From NCBI GenBank assembly GCA_019856515.1, contig CP082230.1:1426001-1490000 (forward strand): 64,000 nucleotides of DNA, given 5' to 3'. Every line of letters starts with the position of its first letter. The stretch's first letter is position 1. Under the pieces are notes generated by a model, which ran no database searches, was not told the DNA's origin, and worked only from the letters and a program-made list of their open reading frames with translations. A program made the position numbers and the translations under genes. Below are positions 17,929 through 26,864 of this stretch, one piece after another. The stretch is from Prolixibacteraceae bacterium (lineage in GTDB: Bacteria > Bacteroidota > Bacteroidia > Bacteroidales > Prolixibacteraceae).

Positions 17929-18576
17929 TTACGATGCAGAAATCTCTGCATAAGAGGTTTTTGACACATAATCTTTGGTCAATGCACTTGCAGTACAATA
18001 AAAAGCATATAGATGCAATTTATGCCCTTTCATCGAATCGGTAAGCATTACCTCAGCTGACATATCTGATGCTTTAGCCAAATCAATATAAGATTTTGAA
18101 TACTGCATATCATCACGATAAACAAACAAGTGTACCATACACTCTTCACCATCCACCTGGATAATATCAACGGTACCCCAACGAATCTGCAACACACCTG
18201 TCTCATCCAACGTAAGATGAACATTCTCTAATTTAGATAACCCTCCTTTTGACAATTGTAAGTTTGGAAAATCCGCCACTACATGATCGTTCTCAAATTG
18301 AAAGAAAGTATCATTTGCATCATAAGCCGCATTAAAAGTTGTTCGATTTTTAGAAACAGGTCGAAAACCCAAACGAACTAAATGACGAGCATCCGAGATA
18401 AAACGATTTGTCTGTGTAAAACGAGCTCGTTGTTGCAAACACTTCAACGAAATATTCTTACGTTTAATGACCTCTGGCAATGATCGCAACAGATAGGTGC
18501 CTTTCCATTTCGAACCAACAACACTTCCAACTTTCCCCATAAATCCACCAAGGACTCCTTTTCTAATTGATCCCAT
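17929..18576 (-). CDS. DUF6266-family protein
   Basis: This 215-aa protein begins MGSIRKGVLGGFMGKVGSVV and continues GSKWKGTYLLRSLP, the classic DUF6266 glycine-rich opening (GxxGGFxGKVGxVVGxxWKG). A basic coiled segment follows (KRKNISLKCLQQRARF), then a beta-rich C-terminal half. The glycine-rich start resembles capsid- or tail-associated proteins, but no function is established. It is divergent from a small predicted membrane protein at 18874. Confidence 0.82.
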   Translation of the reverse strand: MGSIRKGVLGGFMGKVGSVVGSKWKGTYLLRSLPEVIKRKNISLKCLQQRARFTQTNRFISDARHLVRLGFRPVSKNRTTFNAAYDANDTFFQFENDHVVADFPNLQLSKGGLSKLENVHLTLDETGVLQIRWGTVDIIQVDGEECMVHLFVYRDDMQYSKSYIDLAKASDMSAEVMLTDSMKGHKLHLYAFYCTASALTKDYVSKTSYAEISAS

Positions 18577-18873
18577 AACATTTTAATAATTAGATTAATA
18601 CTAAATTTTCAAATCAAACTTATGAGAAAAACAAAGGGCATACAATGAAATCATGCGAGCTTACGTGATTATTCGCGGTTCTGCGTGATATTGCACAATT
18701 TTTCGCATACTGACCTAACAACCCACCCCCTCAATTAATCGTTATCATTACAATAAAAGAGACTCTATTTAAAATTGAACCTTCAATTGTTTCAGATATT
18801 CGTTGTTTAGAGGAGAGAAGAAAATAGAAGGATACACCTCATTAACATCGGATGAAAATAAAAACATATCGTT

Positions 18874-19191
18874 ATGAAAAAGATTATCATGCTCTGTTGC
18901 TGCCTAGGATTATATCCACAGCAACCACTTAAGAAAAACCACCTAATGCAATATGCATTTGCAAAAACTCAAGAGGTAAAACCACAACAAACTCCAACAG
19001 AAAATGCCTATAACCTATCTCCTCTTCTAACCTTAAAAATAGATGCGTTGGAGAGCCGTATTCATGCTGAACTCAAGGGGCAACAACAAAGACTCGATGA
19101 CCTTAAAAGCCTCATACATATTGTCATTTCGTTTCTGATCGGACTTGCTGGATTCCTATTCTACGAAAAACGCCACGAAAAATCAACATAA
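18874..19191 (+). CDS. small predicted membrane protein with coiled coil
   Basis: This is a 105-aa protein. The N-terminus MKKIIMLCCCLGLYPQQ is signal-like with three cysteines and could be a lipoprotein signal. Residues about 45-75 (LTLKIDALESRIHAELKGQQQRL) predict a coiled coil, and residues about 79-97 (LIHIVISFLIGLAGFLFYE) a single membrane helix before a charged tail. The layout resembles small phage or coiled-coil membrane proteins. No family is recognised. A long intergenic stretch follows. Confidence 0.5.
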   Translation: MKKIIMLCCCLGLYPQQPLKKNHLMQYAFAKTQEVKPQQTPTENAYNLSPLLTLKIDALESRIHAELKGQQQRLDDLKSLIHIVISFLIGLAGFLFYEKRHEKST

Positions 19192-19456
19192 ACAACAACA
19201 AAAGAGATACCAATCTAGTGGAGTAAATTTTATATTATTGTAGTGTAATCAGAAATGATCCATTAACATCATTAAAAGTGACTTGCAAGACTACTCTGAG
19301 TAGGTATAATTATTCAAAAACAGTCTTTCTGCTTTTGCTCCAAAGGTGCGCTGAAAGCGATAAATTTTCTAGCCTAGTGCAACAACCTTTTAGTTATAGT
19401 CAGTATTTATTACTATTAAAAACTCAATTTATTGATCTGAACAAATAAATCATTTC

Positions 19457-19490
19457 TTCGAGCTCATGTTTATTGTAACATGAGCTCGAA
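19457..19490. repeat. perfect inverted repeat, 14-bp arms
   Basis: TTCGAGCTCATGTT, a TATTGT spacer, then AACATGAGCTCGAA. There is no T tract on either side, so it is not a typical terminator; it could be an operator or a mobile-element relic. Confidence 0.7.
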
Positions 19491-20219
19491 ACAAATGAGT
19501 TCGTTCTTTAGACCAATAAATAGGGATTTTAATGGTGATAATCGCTAAAGACGTATCACAAAATCCCCAAGAAGTAGCTCGTGAGCTTAACAAAGACTCC
19601 ACTAGTCAACACGCATAAATAGACCTAATGACAACCGAACTTAGCACAGTAATAACCATTAGACAACAATTCTTTACACAAAACAAAGAGATGGAGAACA
19701 GCGCTATCCATTATTCTCACCACAGAAACACCAATCAAAACACCTATAATCACTCCAAGATAATCACAAACGAATAATACACAAATAAAAACCAAACACA
19801 CCCAAGACAACAAAACACTGAAATACAAATAGATAAACCTAAAATCATCAATTATCACAGATAACTTATGATATTATTATGTTATATCATAAAATTATGT
19901 TTATTTTCGACCTCTCTAATTCGAGTAGAATATTAAAATCTCATTCTTTAAGAATTACAGAATAATTTGAATTGGTTCAGTTCTGAGTTCCAAATTTAAC
20001 TTTAGATTAAGTTTATCGTAATTAAGCAACAGAGTACGATCAACTTAACTAAAATTTTCCAACCCATGCCTGGGTGGAACATATCCCCATACATATCTAT
20101 TTCATTAGAATATTAATTTAAACTATTGAGTGACAATCCAATTAGTCATCAGTTTATCCCACAAAGGGAATAATCTGAGAACTAAACACTTGGAGCAAAA
20201 CCCAAATGGTTGTCTTATA

Positions 20220-20227
20220 TAATTTTG
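20220..20227 (+). promoter_or_regulatory. -7 element of the original LRR gene promoter
   Basis: TAATTTTG (TAnnTTTG), 28 bp before the original ATG at 20256. The ISL3 insertion separates it from most of the gene. Confidence 0.45.
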
Positions 20228-20654
20228 TTTATTACAACAACAACTTTAACACATTATGAAAAAAATTGGCTCTTTCCAAGATTTGATGGGTAATCATATT
20301 AAAAAGAACAATGCTTATTCACCTTTCTAAAATCTAATTTACCCGTAACAAGATATATCATTGTGATGAAATTTTTAGTGTCCCTAAATCCTTTAGCTCT
20401 TCTTTTTACTGTTTGAACCACAGAATTAAGACCTTCTAATATTCCATTATTTATCTTTGTTTCCATCCATTGCACAACGCCATCCCAATGTCTTTTAATT
20501 GTATTGGCAGCCTTGATGATAGGCTCCATCCTAGAGTGAGTTGCCCAATAATACCATTGTTTTAATAAGCACACAAACTCTTCTGCCGTGTTAGCGTATG
20601 TGTAAATATCCTGAAAGCTTTCACGTATTCGGAGTGCTCTGAAACTCTTTAATT

Positions 20655-22313
20655 GTAACTACTCAGGTAGTATTATAGTTTAGCCTCTATTAGATTTTAA
20701 ATAGAGCTTCAAGAAGATAACTTTCAAAATTATCTATTCCCAGCTTAAGTTAACATTATTGCATGATAGCCAATATGCGATCATGTTTAGAACACTCTTT
20801 CCTTGTTTCTTTAATGTGTCGGTTATAGATCGCAACATGGCATACCTCTGCGCCCCTTCTTCTGTGCGATATCCCTTAGACACATTCTGTTTTACCTTGA
20901 TGTTACGCATTGCTCTTTCCGAAGCATTATTATCAAACGGTACTTCATAATGATTTAAGAAAGTAAACACACTATCGATTTTCTTTATTAATCGTTGTCG
21001 TAATGTTCTTATTTCATCGAGCTGATCGTCATTTATGTCGATATTCAGAAGTTCTAATAATTTGGTCTTAAATGATGCTTCCTTATCTAGTGGGAAATCT
21101 TTTTCTTCAGCTTCCCGTTTTAATTTCATGGCTTCTGAAAAGAGATCTAATATATCTTGTGCCCATCTATTATTGGTCTGTTGCTTTATGTAGATTAATT
21201 CGCGTTGTAAGTGAGCTAGACATAGTTGATAATGTTTGGCAGGGGTCTTTAGTTGAGAGGCATAGCAGTCACTTACTAAAGTAGCATTAGTAAATCCATC
21301 TTTGAAATTTTCTTCCACAACTTTATACCCTCTAGATCTATGTGCTCTAATAAAAGTTAGTTCATAATTTTGCCAAACCCACATCCATCCTTTACTGCCA
21401 TCTATTTTACAACCTGTTTCATCAGATCCAACTATATTGGCATCTTCAATAGATTGACGTAGTGATTCATATAGAGGAGTGAATACCTTTTCTGCATGTT
21501 TTAAAATATTGTCAATAGTTCCATCTCCTATTTTATATGAAGTCAGCTCTTCTACTAGCGAACTAATACGATTTAAAGGGATATAGTGCTCTATATGCAG
21601 ACTAAGAATTAGCGAACGTATGTTGGGACCATATTGAACTGGTGCATTAACATTGGATGGCATAGCTCCTTTATGGATTTGTCCACAACTGCATCTATTC
21701 TCATAAAGACGATGCTCAATACATATAGGTTCAATAACAGGGGGGATATCAAAAACTTGACGCTTGCATAGCAACTTAGCATCCTCAGGATTCAATCTAT
21801 TTCCACAACTACACTTAGCTAAAGGATGATGAGATTCGATATCGGTCGGTGTGGCATCTTGAAATAAAGTCATGCCTTTATGACCAAGTTGACCTCCTGA
21901 TTTTTTATTAGATTTCTTGCGAAGAGATTGATTCTTCTTTACTGTCGATAAATCTCTAGATGGAGGAAAACTGCTATTACCACTATTTTTCTTACTACGT
22001 GATAGTTGATCTTCAAGAGTCTTAACCTTAGCATGAAGCATCGCATTTTCTTCTGACAAAGCTCTTACCTCCGACATAACAATGTCTAATTTTGCCAGTA
22101 AAGATTGTACTTGCTCTTTTAATGCCTTGTTTTCTTTTTCTAAACGATCAACTTTGTTCATGCCTGCAAAGATCTATTCTTATGGTCAAAATAGAAAAGA
22201 TAACAACTAAAAGTAATCAACAAATACATTGTTATTTATCAACATTGTACACCAAATCAACGTGTTTGAAGTTTTTGTCGGTTAAAACCTATCTGAAGAA
22301 CCTGAGTAGTTAC
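20655..22313 (-). mobile_element. IS66-family insertion sequence, complete, 1659 bp
   Basis: The ends share an inverted repeat GTAACTACTCAGGT. The flanks are an exact 8-bp duplication CTTTAATT (20647-20654 and 22314-22321), as expected for IS66. It contains only a tnpC-type gene and no tnpA or tnpB, like the minimal IS66 subgroup. Confidence 0.95.
20734..22161 (-). CDS. IS66-family transposase (TnpC)
   Basis: This is a 475-aa transposase. A coiled-coil N-terminus (residues about 1-55, leucine-zipper-like) precedes the NSGNSSFPPSRD segment typical of IS66, then the zinc-finger cysteines CSCGNRLNPEDAKLLCKRQ with CSCGQIHKG. The DDE triad is at IVGSDETGCK, LVSDCYASQL and FDNNASERAMRNIKVKQ. The frame is intact and the element ends and duplications are intact, so it is probably functional. 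Confidence 0.95.
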   Translation of the reverse strand: MNKVDRLEKENKALKEQVQSLLAKLDIVMSEVRALSEENAMLHAKVKTLEDQLSRSKKNSGNSSFPPSRDLSTVKKNQSLRKKSNKKSGGQLGHKGMTLFQDATPTDIESHHPLAKCSCGNRLNPEDAKLLCKRQVFDIPPVIEPICIEHRLYENRCSCGQIHKGAMPSNVNAPVQYGPNIRSLILSLHIEHYIPLNRISSLVEELTSYKIGDGTIDNILKHAEKVFTPLYESLRQSIEDANIVGSDETGCKIDGSKGWMWVWQNYELTFIRAHRSRGYKVVEENFKDGFTNATLVSDCYASQLKTPAKHYQLCLAHLQRELIYIKQQTNNRWAQDILDLFSEAMKLKREAEEKDFPLDKEASFKTKLLELLNIDINDDQLDEIRTLRQRLIKKIDSVFTFLNHYEVPFDNNASERAMRNIKVKQNVSKGYRTEEGAQRYAMLRSITDTLKKQGKSVLNMIAYWLSCNNVNLSWE

Positions 22314-24969
22314 CTTTAATTTACTGTTTGATATAGAAAGATCCTTAAAGGCTTGCTGTTGCTTTAAGGTGAAGTTTGTCTTGTTCTTTAAGAATAAATA
22401 CCTGTTCCCCTTTAGACACTCTTCATCTTTTGCTTCAGATCGTCTAACCTTATCTACTGCTTCATTGATTATCTTCATAATATGAAACTTGTCAAATGTA
22501 ATGGAAGCATCTGGAAGGTGTGTTGCTATGCCACTAATGAATGAAGGAGACATATCACAACTGACATGACTTATTTTACTTGATTTGATCACTTTATTTT
22601 GGTCGTGATAATGTGGAATAACCTTACAAAAAGAAGCAATAGTTTCTGCCCCTTTTCCTTCAGTAACATGTACTGTCTTGCGTTCTTTTAGGTCTACAAA
22701 CAAAGTAACATAATTATGCCCTTTTTTACAAGAAGTCTCATCAACCCCTATCATCTCAATATCAGAATGGTCTTCTTCGGCCTTTGCTGTATCGACATAC
22801 AAAGTTGCCAACTTCCATAGCTTATCATCATAAACACCTGTCATTTGTGCAACCTGATGAACTGGCATATAAGAAATTAAGGACATTAATAATGCTTCAA
22901 ACAACAGTGTAAAACCAGGTAGTTCACCTTCCCAAGGCATATCAAGAATAGCAACATTACCATCTCCCTTTATAACACGGGGAACACGTGCAGTTAAATA
23001 ACACTTATACTCAAAGAAGCTTAAATGCTGCCATGTTTTCTTTCGTGTATCATGCACCTGTAGGTTATCCTCTCCATTGTGACTAAAACGAGAACCTCTC
23101 TTAAAATCGATATAAACATCTAAACGTTGGGATTCCTTGTCTAAGTTAATACCATCAATAAAATAGGGAGATTCAATATGTAAGGCTGAGGCTAATAAAT
23201 CGTACATGATGTCTTATTTTAGAAGTTATTATATAGAAATTAAACATGTAGCATACCCACTAAGTTTCGGAAAGAGCCAAAAAATTTTAGTACTATCACT
23301 CTTATTCATTACTCTTTGCGCTAAAGGACAAGATGCAGTGATCAATTTTAAAAATAGTGAATTAAAAAAAATACTTCTTCGAGTGAGGAAACTAGATAGG
23401 AATCGTGATGGTGCTATCCAGATCTCAGAGGCTCAAAGATTTGATGGGAGCATCAGAATATCATCTGATAAAGTAGATAATATTAGTGGGCTAGAACATT
23501 TCACAAATATGACTGGACTAAACATCAATGCCAACTTAAGATCGCTAGATTTATCACCAAATGAAAAACTTACGAAGCTAACGGTATGGAGTTGTAACAA
23601 TCTCACATCATTGGATTTCTCTAAGAATAGGAGTTTGACGGAACTTGTACTTCAGAATAATGATAAGCTAGCCAACCTCACACTTCCCAACTCTAATAGT
23701 CTCAAGAAATTTAACTGTTATGGATCTAAAATTTCTCGTTTCGATATTTCTAACCATACTAGATTAGAGTCTGTAAATGTAAGTAACAACTCTCTTAGCT
23801 CCATTGACTTATCTAAAAACATCAACTTAGAAAGCTTGACGATTACTTCCAATAAAATAAGTGAAATTGATGTTTCTAAAAATAAAAAATTATCCTATTT
23901 TATCTGTCGAGACAACCAACTCCAGACACTAGATCTACGTCATAACACACTTCTAAAGACATTAAAATGTGGCAACAACTCAATAGCTTCTTTAAACTTA
24001 GCAAATAATAGTAACCTAACAGACCTGTCGTGCACTGGTAATGAAATGACTTCTTTGGACTTAAGAAACGGAAACAATAAAAAGCTTAAAGGGGTAGATA
24101 CTCGAAATAATAATTTAACAAAGATTGAGATCGATCCCAATTACATTCCTAGAATTCAAACTGGCTTTATTTTCTTTGTAACGGCCTGGATTGTGGACGA
24201 TAAAACGGTATTTCATTCAGGAGGAACCCAATTATTTCACATAACCTTCTTTGAAGATGGAAGCCGAAACAAAGTGGTAACAACAGACAATCGCAATGTA
24301 TTTAGAAAAGGAGAGAAAGTGAAAATTGAAGCTTTTCCTGCGAATGGCCAAAAGTTTTTAGTCTTCTATAATGAACTAAATAGCAGAAACAACCCGATGG
24401 AACTTACAATAAATAAGAACTACTCTAACCAATGGGTTCGTTTTGAAGAATGTAAAAACAATGAGTTTAACCTTGAAATAGACTCTGAGAATGGTCAAGT
24501 ACAGACAAGTCCCAGCCCAAACAGCAAAGTGTTTAAAGGAGGAACAGTTGTCAAACTCACGGCCAAGCCAAAAACTGGATATCGCTTTGTACGATGGGAA
24601 GGAGATAAAAACAATTCATCCAACCCAACTACAATAAGAATGAGCAAAAACAGTAAGATCGAAGCGGTGTATGAAAAAGTCAGTACTGCAATAGAAGACA
24701 TCCCTGTTAAGACAGATATTGAGATCTCAATAAGTCCAAACCCTGTAGTAAATATGCTGTCGATTCAATCTCTTGAAACCATTGCCCAAGCTGAATTATT
24801 TAATCTAATGGGCAACTCTTTAGCAATTTTCCATAAAGATCAATTCAACATGACTGGTTATCCTACAGGGCTATATCTACTTAAAGTCCAACTAAAAAAT
24901 GGAACAACAAAAGTTGTTAAATTTCAATTGAAATAGTCATCGGAAGATGAAACTATAGCGCAAATAATG

Positions 24970-25013
24970 TTCCAATATTTGAATGGATAAAACCATCCAG
25001 ATATTGGAATTTT
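24970..25013 (+). terminator. terminator after the LRR gene
   Basis: TTCCAATATTTGAATGG and CCATCCAGATATTGGAA pair imperfectly around ATAAAA, followed by TTTTATC. Confidence 0.7.
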
Positions 25014-25099
25014 ATCATCACACCAATTAAATGACGCCCTCCAATATTTGAAAGATTGAACAAGAAAATATCGTTCATTTAGATATGTAATAGAGACTA

Positions 25100-25993
25100 T
25101 CACTTTCTTGCGAAAACCATTCTCTCTAAGGGCATAACACCAAGTTTTCTTCCTGTAGGTTTTACATAGCGATCATTCAATCGATCATATCCAGTCTCTT
25201 CAACAATATCCCATCCATATTTCTCTAGGTATAGATGAATACTTTTGGGAGTAAAACCTGTTTTCCATAAACCACTCTTAACAGTCATCTTATACATCAT
25301 ATGCTGACCAAAGATATTCTTGCCTTGAATGAAATCGTCGACCACGTAGGTAAATGCCACATAACTCCCAACAGGAGATTTCACTAAAGATTCAAAAATT
25401 CTATCTACAGCGCCTTGCTCAAGGTATTGTAGAACGGCTTCCATTATAAAGAATGTGGGTTTTGAGACCTCAAAATAATGTGCTTCCAGTGCAGAACCAG
25501 GATCTTCTGTATTCAGATCAATACAAACTTGTTTAATATGTTTAGGGAAGGTACCCAGTGCTTGCTCTATTGCTTCTTTTTTGGATGAGATATTTATCGC
25601 TTGATCCAACTCCCATGAAGGGATATGTTTAACCTCATCAAGACGACACAAACGAGTATCCCATCCTGCTCCGACATTAACAATCTGTTCAATATTATTA
25701 TATAAGACGGTCTCTTTAAGACGTGCGTCAATATAACGTTTTCGTACAAGGAAGCCACTCCACCCTCCAGTGAAAGACGACTCATTTATCTTCACAAAAA
25801 AGTTACGTATAAAAGGAATCTTTGATAGCGTAATCCAAAGTTTATTCACCCCCGAAAAAAGATGAGAAGCTAAATCATCCTCAACAATTCTTTGTGACTT
25901 TGGAAAATGTTGTTCTACTGCAACAATAACTGTTGGTTGATCTGCAGTCTTTGCACTGCCTTGAGTATGGCTCCTCTTCTTGATTGCTGTCAT
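25100..25993 (-). CDS. class I SAM-dependent methyltransferase, leucine carboxyl methyltransferase (LCM) family
   Basis: This 297-aa protein matches the PF04072/TIGR00027 family. It has IVNVGAGWDTRLCRL (SAM-binding GxGxDTR-type motif, here GAGWDTR), VCIDLNTEDP and FIMEAVLQYLEQGAVDRIFE (the E-x-V-L-x-Y-L motif). It ends WDIVEETGYDRLNDRYVKP, GRKLGVMPLERMVFARK. Bacterial members methylate carboxyl or hydroxyl groups of varied small molecules; the substrate here is unknown. It is monocistronic between the LRR gene and a repeat block. Confidence 0.85.
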   Translation of the reverse strand: MTAIKKRSHTQGSAKTADQPTVIVAVEQHFPKSQRIVEDDLASHLFSGVNKLWITLSKIPFIRNFFVKINESSFTGGWSGFLVRKRYIDARLKETVLYNNIEQIVNVGAGWDTRLCRLDEVKHIPSWELDQAINISSKKEAIEQALGTFPKHIKQVCIDLNTEDPGSALEAHYFEVSKPTFFIMEAVLQYLEQGAVDRIFESLVKSPVGSYVAFTYVVDDFIQGKNIFGQHMMYKMTVKSGLWKTGFTPKSIHLYLEKYGWDIVEETGYDRLNDRYVKPTGRKLGVMPLERMVFARK

Positions 25994-26179
25994 TATATCA
26001 ATTATTTATTATACCATTCTAAATATAAAGTTTTGTTCTGATAACAATAATCCGCTATGCGTTTATTATGATTTATTGTCAACCATTAAGATGAACATGA
26101 TTGATTAATTTTTGTTTGAACAAAGTCCTTCTTATCCCGAATAAATCATAAAAGGAGCTATTTAACCATACATTCTCGA

Positions 26180-26790
26180 AACAGGCCTTCAACTAAATCC
26201 GTGGCCATATCTCTTCGTGCCTTAGCGATTCATTTCACTTGCACCTCAACCCTTCGTGTCTTCGTGTCTTAGCAGTTCATTCCCCCTTGCACCACAAACA
26301 AATCCGTCCGATCCGTTAAATCCGTGGCCATATCTCTTCGTGTCTTCGTGCCTTAGCGGTTCATTTTCCCTTGTACCTCAACCAAATCCGTGGAAATCCG
26401 TGGCTATAATTTCCTTGCGTAACAACCAAATTCGCGACTATATTTTAGACACAAGCATCCCATCTCTACCAAGCACAATACCTCAAAAAAAATCTGTTTC
26501 ATCAGTCTAATCTGTTTCATCTGTGTGCCATCCGTGCGCAACAACTCCTTAGTCGTTCATTTCCTCTTGCACCACAACCAAATCCGTCTAATCCGTTAAA
26601 TCCGTGGCTATAATTTCCTTGCGTAACAACCAAATTCGCGACTATATTTTAGACGCGAGCATCGCGTCTCTATCAAGCACAATACCTCAAAAAAAATCTG
26701 TTTCATCAGTCTAATCTGTTTCATCTGTGTGCCATCCGTGCGCAACAACTCCTTAGTCGTTCATTTCCCCTTGCACCACAACCCTTTGAG
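26180..26790 (+). repeat. repeat block B (9-nt periodic units, plus orientation)
   Basis: Contains CTTCGTGTC/TTAGCGGTTC units, AATCCGTCT/AATCCGTTA/AATCCGTGG units and two copies of a segment of about 155 bp, roughly 217 bp apart, around AATCTGTTTCATCAGTC. The second copy has the palindrome AGACGCGA-gca-TCGCGTCT (26651-26669). The first copy has lost that pairing (GACACAAGCATCCCATC). It is non-coding. Confidence 0.85.
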
Positions 26791-26830
26791 CTTCAACCAC
26801 CCAATCCAAAGCCCTAAATCTTTGACACAG

Positions 26831-26857
26831 AAAAGGGAGCCCTTATGCTCCCCTTCT
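26831..26857 (-). terminator. terminator of the RND efflux operon
   Basis: The minus strand reads AGAAGGGGAGC, ATAAG, GGCTCCCTTTTCT directly after the RND stop. Confidence 0.8.
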
Positions 26858-26864
26858 ATATATT

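Larger units (their letters stand above)
19192..20255. other. long intergenic region with decayed ORFs, upstream of disrupted LRR gene
   Basis: No supported gene. It contains a perfect 14-bp inverted repeat (19457-19490). It also has short broken frames on the plus strand, for example an 18-codon frame at about 19496 and a 28-codon frame at about 19532 encoding SQNPQEVARELNK, that look like relics. It ends with the promoter and 5' end of the LRR gene interrupted at 20260. Confidence 0.5.
20299..23207 (-). pseudogene. ISL3-family transposase, split by the IS66-family insertion
   Basis: The N-terminal part runs from 23207 (MYDLLASALHIESPYFIDG) down to 22314, and the C-terminal part from 20646 to 20299. 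With the IS66 element and one duplicated CTTTAATT removed, the frames join exactly (...ISNSKLK + SFRALRIRESFQ...), giving a 413-aa transposase. The catalytic Asp residues lie in MIGVDETSC and VSCDMSPSF in the upstream fragment. The Glu (NGILEGLNS) is in the downstream fragment, so the present gene cannot make an active enzyme. There is no other decay, which implies a recent insertion. Confidence 0.93.
20268..23278 (-). mobile_element. ISL3-family insertion sequence, interrupted by an IS66-family element
   Basis: The terminal inverted repeats begin GGCTCTTTCC and match at 20 of 25 positions. The flanks carry a perfect 8-bp target duplication AAAAAATT (20260-20267 and 23279-23286), the size typical of ISL3. 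Without the nested element and its duplication the IS is 1344 bp. Confidence 0.93.
20256..24936 (+). pseudogene. secreted LRR protein with T9SS sorting domain, disrupted at codon 4 by nested insertion sequences
   Basis: The original gene starts ATGAAAAAAATT at 20256. ISL3 inserted with duplication of AAAAAATT, and the gene resumes at 23279. Joining the parts gives a perfect signal peptide, MKKILVLSLLFITLCAKGQ. Downstream are an EF-hand-like loop (LDRNRDGAIQISEAQ), about ten 21-23-residue internalin-like LRRs (for example LSSIDLSKNINLESLTITSN), two InlB-B/divergent repeats (the second ending GYRFVRWEGDKNN) and a T9SS type A sorting domain beginning ISISPNPVVNMLSIQS. The 3' part is intact (to 24936). 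An in-frame ATG inside the ISL3 end (23206) could still start translation, giving a product with a foreign leader in front of the signal sequence. Confidence 0.88.

Noticed and set aside
19625..19858. 77-codon minus-strand hydrophobic frame
   Set aside because: Very biased composition (V, L, C, F, Y) from AC-rich plus-strand DNA, no neighbour relation and no motif.
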